From assembly GCA_029204045.2 (NCBI GenBank), contig CM055077.1, forward strand, positions 1,447,393 through 1,511,392: DNA of 64,000 bases, read 5' to 3'. This document shows positions 57,101-64,000 of this stretch, one piece after another. The stretch is from Tillandsia leiboldiana (taxonomy: Eukaryota > Streptophyta > Magnoliopsida > Poales > Bromeliaceae). Under the pieces are notes generated by a model. The model was not told the origin of the DNA and made no database searches. It saw only the letters and a program-made list of their open reading frames with translations. Position 1 is the stretch's first letter, and each line of letters starts with the position of its first letter. The position numbers were made by a program, and so were the translations under genes.

Positions 57101-60100
57101 GCTTACTTCTCCTAGGTTCAGACTCTTCTATAGGTTCACTAGTGCTGGGTCTACTAGATCCATCTATAGTCTCAATAGGAACAGGTCTATCTACTCTAGT
57201 TCTAAAAGGAAAGATATCCTCAAAGTATACTGCATCCCTAGCTTCAATAATTGTATTGTTAGAAATCTCATTAATCTCAGAATTTACCACCAAGAATCTA
57301 TTAGCATTACTACCATCTGCATAGCCTAAGAAAACAGTATCCACAGTTTTAGGACCAATCTTTCTCTTCTTATTTTCGGGAATCTTTACTTTACCTAGGC
57401 AACCCCACACTTTAAAATAATTCAGATTAGGTTTCCTACCCTTTCAAATTTCATAAGGAGAAACAGAAGAACTCTTGTGGGGAATCCTATTAAGAATTAC
57501 ACAAGTAGTCATCAAGGCTTCACCCCACAAGTTCTCGGGTGCACCAGAACTAATAATCATCGAATTTACCATATCCATCAAAGTTCTATTTTTCCTTTCA
57601 GTTACTCCATTAGATTGAGGTGTATAAGGTGCAATCACTTGATGTACAATTCCAAATTCTTGACAGAAAACAGTCATCTCATTTGATGTATATTCACCTC
57701 CTCGATCAGATCTTAAAATCTTAATTTTTCTTATCCAATTGATTTTCAACCTCAGCTTTATAGATCTTAAATTTATTCAAAACTTCATCTTTATACTTAA
57801 TCAGATAAATATAACAATACCTTGAATGATCATCAATGAATGTTACAAAATATTTGCTTCCACCCCTACTGGGTCTACATCCATCACAAATATCACTGTG
57901 TATAAGTTCTAGCAGATCAGAATCTCTATCTACAGATCTAAATGGTCTTCTAGGTTCCTTTGCTTGCACACATATTTCACATCTATGATCATTTGAAACA
58001 GGCTTAGGAATTAAATCAAAATTCATCAATCTCTTAATAGTATTAAAATTCACATGTCCCAATCTTCCATGCCAAACATTAGATGAAACAACATCCAAAA
58101 TCATACTTTCATTAATAGTAGAAGTCATCACAGAAAGCTTAAATAAACCATCACTCAAAAATCCTTTCCCAATAAAGTTCACTCCTTTAGTAATTACTAC
58201 CCTATTACATTCAAAAACAAACTTAAAACCTTGCTGAACTAAAAGAGAAGCACTAATCAAGTTCTTCCTAAGATCAGGAAGATGATGCACGTCGTGCAAG
58301 GAAAGAGTCTTCCCAGATGTCAACTTCAGGTCCACTCGACCAGTCCCAAGCACGCGCGAAGATGCTGCATTTCCCATGTTCACCGATCCTCCACTTGAGT
58401 CCTGATAAGTGGAAAACCAAGAACGGTCAGAGCAAGCATGTACATTTGCTCCAGTGTCAATCCACCAATCAGAAGAACTAAGAGCAAGGTTAACCTCGGG
58501 TAAGCTAGTTCTTAACCAGATAGTGGAGTCAGAAGGGTTGGGTACATCAGTCAACATGTTCAGCTGACGCTCAGGAGGAGCTCCCTTCTTCTTTGGCGCG
58601 GAAGGTCGAGTCTTGCGAAAATAGCAGTCCTTCGCAAAGTGGTTCGTCTTCCCGCACACAAAGCATCCAGAATTCACTCCACTCCCCTTAGGTGTAGGCT
58701 TCTTAAAGTTTGGGTTGAACTTTCTATGTTGGAAAGGCTTTTTCTTAAAGTTCCTAATGGGTTGGAAATTTCTACCCTTAGGTTTCGGGTTCTCTACTAG
58801 GTTGGCTTGGGTAGAAGGCTCGCTAGGCTTCTTATCTCTAGCTCGGTTGGTTTCTTCTATCCTAAGAGATCTTAGGACAAAATTCAGGGAAAGTTCTCTT
58901 TGATTGTGGTTCAGATCATTGGCATGGCTAGACCAGGAAGGAGGCAACTTATCTATTAAAGTAACAACTAGAAAACTCTCATCTAGATCTATACCACTAG
59001 ATCTAAGCTGCTCAATAATGTATTCAAAATCCTGTAGTTGGTCAGACATTGGTTTACTATCTACCAATTTAAACCTGAGCAAATATGAAGCTTGGTATCT
59101 CTTCTTAGTATGATCAATCTGGCCATACTTTTGTTCTAAGGAAATCCAGAGTTCCCTAGCAGTCTGACTACTACAGTAAATATCATAAAGCTTATCAGAA
59201 AGGGTGCTAAGGATCCGGTTCAGACAATGATAATTAATCATAGTAGGATCAGTAGGAGGCACAGGTATAGGTGCAGGTGCAACACCAGGAGGAGTAGGAG
59301 CACTCTGAGACTGGCTGCGAGTCTGAGGGCGATTTGCCACAGACTGAATAGCACCATCAGATGCAGTTTCATTACCATTCTCAATAGGATATGAGATAGC
59401 AGAAACAAGTCCCAGTGTGGTGAGCCAGAATCTCATTTGATTCTGCCCCCTTCTAAAATTACGACCATCAAAAGTAACAGGTTTCGCCGAATACGAATCC
59501 TCCATAAATCCAAATCTGTTTAATCAATAATCTAAAATAATGTCACAAAATTATTCTAAATTTAAAACAGTTAATCTGAATTAACAAGTTTAAATTTAAT
59601 CAACAATAATTATACTAATTTTTAAATAACAGTTTAACTATGTTTTAATTAACAGGTTTAAAAGAATTAAATATTAAACAGTGTAGTGGAATTTATAGTA
59701 ACAGTACTAATATTAATTTTATCAATACTAACAGTATTAGAATAATTAACTATTTAAATTGTTCATTAACAGTTACGAAGTATATTAATACTACAATAAT
59801 AACAGTAACAATATTATATCACAATAATAACAGTACTAATATTAATTTTATCAATACTAACAGTATTAACTATTTAAATTGTTCATTAACAGTTACGAAG
59901 TATATTAATACTACAATAATAACAGTAACAATATTATATCACAATAATAACATTACTAATATTATTAACACAATATTAGAATAAACAACAATGTACACAA
60001 TATTATTCTAATTAACAGTGCAAAAGTATTTCACTAATTATATGAAAAAATAAAATAAATTAAATCTTGCTTCTCGATTGTTAGAAAAAACTTTTATCTT

Positions 60101-61991
60101 TTCAAATTAATTCTTTTAAATAATTTAAACTCAAAATAATATAAAACAAAGTTTAGATGAAGCCTGTGAATGTCGAGGCGTGCGTGAGCACTGTCCTAGA
60201 AGCAAGATTGCCCCTCTACGTGCGAGGCTCCGGCAATCACCCCTAGCGATACAACGACCACTGTCCACCCCGTCGGCAACGACTCCGGAATGGTGCGTAG
60301 CGAACCCAACAACTTTCAGAGATCCAGCAAAATAGAAACTCAAAGAGGAAAAATCACTGTGTGTAAATCTGTAAATTAAAGAGAAAAATTTGAAGCTTAA
60401 GAGAAGATGGTGTGTTCTATATTTTCTTAGCCCACAAGCATTCTCATGCTCTCTTTTTAAAGAGCCCAAAATCTCTAGGAGACAAGCTCCAACGGGTCCT
60501 TTCTCGGGCAGCCCCCAAAGGCCCTTCCCAAGGAAGGCCTTTGGGTAGTCCGAGAAACAAATTCCCAATGTAGGCATTAAAAGCAAAAGCCAAATGGATC
60601 AAGTCAAAAACGCACAGGCCCGGCCCAGCCCGTGTGTGTATTGGAAAAGCTTTGCTCCCAATTCCTAACCAATATTTATATAAGAGAGGGAGTAAATAAA
60701 CTCACTCTACATGTGATGAATTTCCGATGTGGGACTAAACATCACATGTAGAGGGAAAAAGGGTTTGGGCTCCCAGGCAAAGCCCATTGATAGTGGGCTG
60801 CCCAGAAAAGCCCAAAGACCAAAACACAAGTTTTAAATCACAAAAACTAATTAAAACCCAACACCAATAAATGAGGTGTATGATATGCATCCCATAAAAG
60901 ATGTACACTTAGGCAGCGTTTGGTTGGGGGATAAAGGGGGAATAACCCCCTTTATCCCCCTATTCTTGCCAAACACCATACAAAAAAGACAGGGGATAAA
61001 TTTTTTTTTTATCCCCTTCTTAACGGGTTATCCTAGGATAACCCGTTAAGATTTATCCCATAGGGGAGCCGGAATAGTGGAATAAGGGGGGCAGGGATTA
61101 AATTTTTTCACTTTAATTTTCAATACAAAAACTTTCAATACAAAAAATTAAATTTAAAAATATAATATTTAAATTTTCAATTTTAAAATTTTAAAATTAT
61201 GATTTAATTTTCAAATTTTAAAATTTTAAAATTGAATTTGAATTATAAAATTTTAAATTTTCAATTTTAAAATTTTAAAATTTTAATGTGAAATTTTAAA
61301 TTATAAATTTTAAATTTCAAATTTGAATTTGAATTTTAAAATTTTAAAATTTGAATGTGAAATTTTAAATTTAAAATTTCAAATTAAAAAATTTCAAATA
61401 TAAATTTTAAATTTTAAATTTTAAAATTATAATTTACAATTAAATTTTTAAAATTCAAAATTTAAAATAAAATTTGAAAATTAAAATTTAAAATTAAAGT
61501 TTAAAATTAAAATTTAAAATTTAAAATTAAAGTTTTAAATTAAAATTAAAATTTATAATTTATAATTTAAAATTTATAATTTTTAAAATTCATTTGCACT
61601 TTCATTTTTAAAATTTGCAGTAAAATATACTATAAAATAAAAATTATTATTTTTTTAGGTAAGATATAATTTATTACTTATAATTAAATTGCTTCAAATT
61701 AAATATAATTTTTAAATTAATTTTTCTACAAAAAAAGATAAGGGCAAAGTTGGCATTTTGAAAAAAATTCTATCTTCTTTTTTCACTATCCTCCACTATT
61801 TCATAATTTCAACCAAACACTATTTTAGTTATTCCAGAGAATACCAACTTATCAACCAAACGCAATTTAACTTTTATACTTCTTTATCCCGGAATAGCAA
61901 GCTATCCCAGGTATAAAAAAATTTATACCTCAGAAATTAATCCCCGAACCAAACGGGGCCTTAGAGATCTCATCATTTTTTAAATAGAGCC

Positions 61992-62023
<32 letters not shown>

Positions 62024-62634
62024 TTGTGAATGTAAAATTTACACTAATATATAATTATTCTGATAGTATTTTCTCTCTCACCTTATTATAAAAGTGTCGT
62101 CAGTCGGGCCGGCGTTGAGCCGTGTGTAAAGGACGATTGACTGGTTCGCATTTACCCACGGATAAAGAATCGGCTTCAATGCCCTCATTTCGAGCCCGGA
62201 TATGAACGGAGTCCCCGAGCCCGTGTCTATCAGACAAACTTGCAAGTAATTCACCGGAGCAACGGTAATGACCTCAGCCAGATACTTCGTGTTGGCATCG
62301 TCAACAATTATCGTCTTCCAGAAACTGACTCCGATGTGGAGACCGAATATCGGGAGCTCATTCAGCCCGTCGTAGTTCGCATACATGAATGTCGCACGCA
62401 CGAGATATTTTTCCCCCGCCCGCACCGAGTTCATAGTGTAGCAGTTTCGCACGCCGGTCGTGAAGCTCCGGACGTTGAGGTAGCTCTTCGAGAGCGTGGG
62501 GGTTATGTACGCTGCTGATATGTTGTTGTTCACGCCGGTGTCGATGAATCGCTCGTCGGAGGTGTAGGGTATCGTCGTGATGTCGTCGACATAGCTCGAG
62601 TTTTCGGGAAGGCCGCAATCTATGCTTATGAAAC
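48157..62634 (-). CDS. malectin-like LRR receptor-like serine/threonine kinase, LRR-I subfamily (copy B), first exon outside window
   Basis: Tandem duplicate of copy A with the same exon plan. Twelve exons are visible: 62082-62634, 52593-53071, 51961-52099, 51773-51844, 51537-51608, 51371-51451, 50685-50845, 50315-50577, 49850-49976, 49155-49220, 48900-49089 and 48157-48610. All lengths equal those of copy A modulo 3, so about 885 residues are encoded without a break. Exon 2 begins FISIDCGLPENSSYVD; the kinase has GKGGFGTVYKG, AVK, HRDVKTNNILL, ADFGLS and GTPGYLDPE. The juxtamembrane exon is 48 bp shorter than in A, and its membrane helix is a Val/Leu/Ile repeat. The signal-peptide exon was not found up to 64000 and should lie further right. 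The intron 53072-62081 is 9 kb and contains a MULE-type MITE, a copia element in the same orientation and a Harbinger-type element. Confidence 0.9.
53192..53421. mobile_element. MULE-type MITE with 9-bp TSD in kinase B intron
   Basis: 230 bp with inverted ends (ggggcaattgcctatatac and gtacacaggcaattatccc) and a perfect 9-bp duplication, TTTATTTTA (53183-53191, 53422-53430). No coding capacity. The target lies in a short 17-bp tandem repeat. Confidence 0.75.
54030..54163. mobile_element. left part of a TGTACA-family MITE split by copia element 2
   Basis: Starts about 54034 with aatgtacatctcc and continues with gtgtacatcttacacccacc. Its other end is found beyond the copia element, at 60864-60908 (gaggtgtatgatatgcatcc, then gatgtacac). 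It includes the word tgctcaatcgtcca twice; a third copy is at about 53950. Confidence 0.6.
54164..54944 (-). repeat. 3' LTR of copia element 2
   Basis: The downstream LTR in minus-strand sense, 781 bp. It has an extra 11-bp ttaatttaaac word near 54218 compared with its partner. Confidence 0.9.
55502..59505 (-). pseudogene. copia element 2 gag-pol, disrupted
   Basis: Reading from 59505 leftward: a gag domain with zinc knuckle CFVCGKTNHFAKDC, protease motif DTGANVHAC, integrase (IHSDICDG, then SDRGGEYTSNE in another frame), reverse transcriptase YVDDILIFG, and RNase H (SDANWISDAADVKS) to about 55502. Three breaks interrupt it: a one-base length change in an A run near 57727 inside integrase, an in-frame stop near 57447, and another one-base change in an A run near 56880 before reverse transcriptase. 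The four open pieces are 57721-59505, 57444-57749, 56853-57410 and 55502-56878. With these breaks it cannot make a full polyprotein. The two A-run changes could be sequencing errors; the stop is a substitution. Confidence 0.9.
59506..60078 (-). other. untranslated leader of copia element 2 with internal tandem duplication
   Basis: AT-rich leader between the right LTR and gag. A block of about 120-129 bp is duplicated in tandem (about 59702-59830 and 59831-59950). Both copies contain cagtactaatattaatttta and gttcattaacagttacgaag; the copies differ by a 9-bp indel. The short word taacagta recurs many times. Confidence 0.8.
60079..60863 (-). repeat. 5' LTR of copia element 2
   Basis: The upstream LTR in minus-strand sense, 785 bp, ending at the CCAAT duplication. 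It carries a segment of about 30 bp (60408-60440) that is absent from the other LTR. Confidence 0.9.
60912..61960. mobile_element. PIF/Harbinger-type non-autonomous element, copy 2
   Basis: 1049 bp, near-copy of the element at 32207-33282. Its ends are ggcagcgtttggttggggg and ccccgaaccaaacggggcc, with a TTA duplication (60909-60911, 61961-61963). It has the same AAATTT-word interior and is non-coding. It is inserted in the right remnant of the split MITE, about 45 bp after copia element 2. Confidence 0.8.
61990..62022. repeat. (ATT)n microsatellite in kinase B intron
   Basis: About eleven ATT units some 60 bp before the end of the malectin exon (in + coordinates). Confidence 0.85.
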
Positions 62635-64000
62635 CTGGGAGAGTAGAAAGAGATATTCAGATTCAAAATATGGTCACTTCAAATTTCAATATTTGATTGT
62701 GCAGTTCAAATCAAACTAATCAAACTAAAAGTTTGTATTTTTCAGTGTTGTCGACAGTAGTTTGGTATGCCAATTAATCAAGGTAAAAACATATAATAAT
62801 TGAATTGTGAATTATTTGGAATCAGTTATTCAAATTTTCAAATTTTAATTTTATTATTTAATATTTTAATTTATTTGATTTGTGTCACATTTTGACTTCA
62901 AAATTTAAGATTATTATTTATTTTAATAAATTTACAACTATCAGAATTGCATGAAGTATACTAGTTAAGTATGTAAAAATAAATAATATATTCAAATTTT
63001 AAAATAAAAATATTATTGACTAATTCAAATAAAATAAATTAAAGAATTGATTAGTTAAATCAAAATTTTAAAATATTAGATAGCAAAATTAAAATAATTT
63101 ATAGTTCAGAAAAATCTACTAAAGCATTCAACAAATAGATATTAATAGTAGTCGACAGAGGCGTTTTCTAATTAAAAAATTGATAATAATGCAAAATAAA
63201 ATTATAAATACAGTATCATTACAGATATGTTTAGTTGGAATGGCAGTCGTTACAATTATGTGCTTCTTGTTTAATTAAATATATAGTAAAAAATATTTTT
63301 TTTTTTGAGAGAAAGATAGCATGCTACCGCTTCATTCATAAAGAGGATGAATTAGCCAACAAGAGAAGGCAGCGGGGCCTTAAAAAAAAAAAAAAAAAAA
63401 AAAAGGCAATTATGTCAATTGGTTGCAAGTTGATCCCACCAGTCCGAGCAGTCGCGAGCCTCCCTAAAGAATTGATTAATTAAATTAAAATTTTAAAATA
63501 TTAGATAGCAAAATTAAAATAATTTATAGTTCAGAAAAATCTACAAAAGCATTCAACGTTTTCTAATTAAAAAAATGATAATAATGCAAAATAAAATTAT
63601 AAATACAGTATCATTACAGATATGTTTAGTTGGAATGGCATTGGTTACAATTATGTGCTTCTTGTTTAATTAAATATATAGTAAAAAATATTATAACTAT
63701 AAATAATTTATTTATCGAGATTTAAAAGTTTTTTACAATATTTTATTATTTAATATATTGAGCAGAGAAATTATCCTTTACGTAAAAAAAAGGGTTACCA
63801 TTAGTTTAAAGTTAAAATTACGATCAATTTAAACATAATTTCAACTATAGCAGTTGAGTCATTTTGTGCCGTTCAATTATAATAGTTAAATTCAAATATA
63901 TTAAATCAAATAATAATTAAGATCGGCACACTATTAATTACAGCTGTAATGCAATTACAATATGCAATTAAACAATCCCTTATCAAGAGTTCTGCATGGT
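62635..64000. other. kinase B first intron: AT-rich, interrupted direct duplication
   Basis: No signal-peptide exon was recognised. A block of about 230-260 bp occurs twice, at about 63042-63296 and 63468-63691 (shared words atattagatagcaaaatt, cagatatgtttagttggaat, gtgcttcttgtttaatta). Between the copies lies a GC-richer 170-bp insert with a T run at its left end and an A22 run at about 63381-63403. The second copy lacks about 30 bp near gtagtcgacagaggc. Confidence 0.6.

Larger units (their letters stand above)
54164..60863 (-). mobile_element. Ty1/copia LTR retrotransposon 2, decayed, in kinase B intron
   Basis: 6700 bp, coding on the minus strand like its host gene. The LTRs at 54164-54944 and 60079-60863 begin TG and end CA, and the element is flanked by the perfect 5-bp duplication CCAAT (54159-54163, 60864-60868). 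The LTRs differ by about 25 substitutions (3-4% by eye) and several indels, including an insert of about 30 bp near 60408-60440. It is clearly older than element 1. A polypurine stretch (minus strand, tgtgggga) abuts the left LTR. The expected initiator-Met primer site is not seen next to the right LTR. Confidence 0.93.

Noticed and set aside
56853..57749. Programmed ribosomal frameshifting as an explanation for the breaks in copia element 2
   Set aside because: Two changes lie in plain A runs in the middle of conserved domains, and a third break is a simple stop; this is decay or sequencing error, not a conserved shift site.
54450..60586. Frames on the minus strand within both LTRs of copia element 2
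   Set aside because: Repeated because the LTRs are repeated; no protein similarity known to me, and they lie in non-coding LTR sequence.

Overview
This window is nuclear DNA from a flowering plant, most likely a commelinid monocot. The genes have plant-type GT-AG introns. Two gene classes (BAHD exons, malectin ectodomain exons) are very GC-rich against AT-rich introns and intergenic DNA, the GC contrast usual in commelinids. All recognised products belong to plant families: plastid sigma factor, SYP71 syntaxin, BAHD acyltransferase, R2R3-MYB, LRR receptor-like protein and malectin-LRR receptor kinases. Pineapple or a relative is a guess, not a conclusion. Exon maps were built by hand from splice sites, reading phase and family alignment from memory; no search was run.

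Layout. 0.3-2.5 kb (-): plastid RNA polymerase sigma factor, 3' end outside the window. 3.0 kb (+): tRNA-Val(UAC). 5.7-8.7 kb (+): intronless LRR receptor-like protein of the EIX2/Cf type. 9.3-12.7 kb (+): SYP71 Qc-SNARE, nine exons. 14.6-19.5 kb (+): complete, young Ty1/copia element with one intact gag-pol frame. 20.2-20.75 kb: a giant compound hairpin made of four MITE copies. 21.4-26.0 kb (+): two-exon BAHD acyltransferase with a 3.3-kb intron full of small elements, then a broken partial copy of its second exon at 26.5 kb. 26.8-34.2 kb: no genes; a cluster of MITE-like elements separated by (TA)n tracts and a 1.1-kb PIF/Harbinger-type element. 34.3-36.0 kb (+): R2R3-MYB of the RAX/MYB36 group. 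36-41.7 kb: no genes. 41.7-47.1 kb and 48.2->62.6 kb (both -): two tandem malectin-like LRR receptor kinases with matching exon structure. The first is complete (13 exons, 938 codons). The second keeps all its visible exons in phase although its second intron holds an older 6.7-kb copia element and a Harbinger-type element; its signal-peptide exon lies beyond the right edge.

How the pieces relate. The genes do not form one pathway. Three (the RLP and the two malectin-LRR kinases) are cell-surface receptors of classes often linked to defence, and SYP71 is a membrane-fusion SNARE. The dominant theme is layered mobile DNA: two copia elements of different age with perfect target duplications, a 9-bp-TSD MITE family with terminal TGTACACC-type motifs, a TA-microsatellite-associated family, TAA/TTA-flanked Harbinger-type elements and poly-A retroposons. 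I found no CRISPR, operon or prokaryotic feature. The most unusual structures are the compound hairpin at 20.2 kb, the TA-punctuated element cluster at 30.5-31.9 kb and the nested insertions in the second kinase gene.
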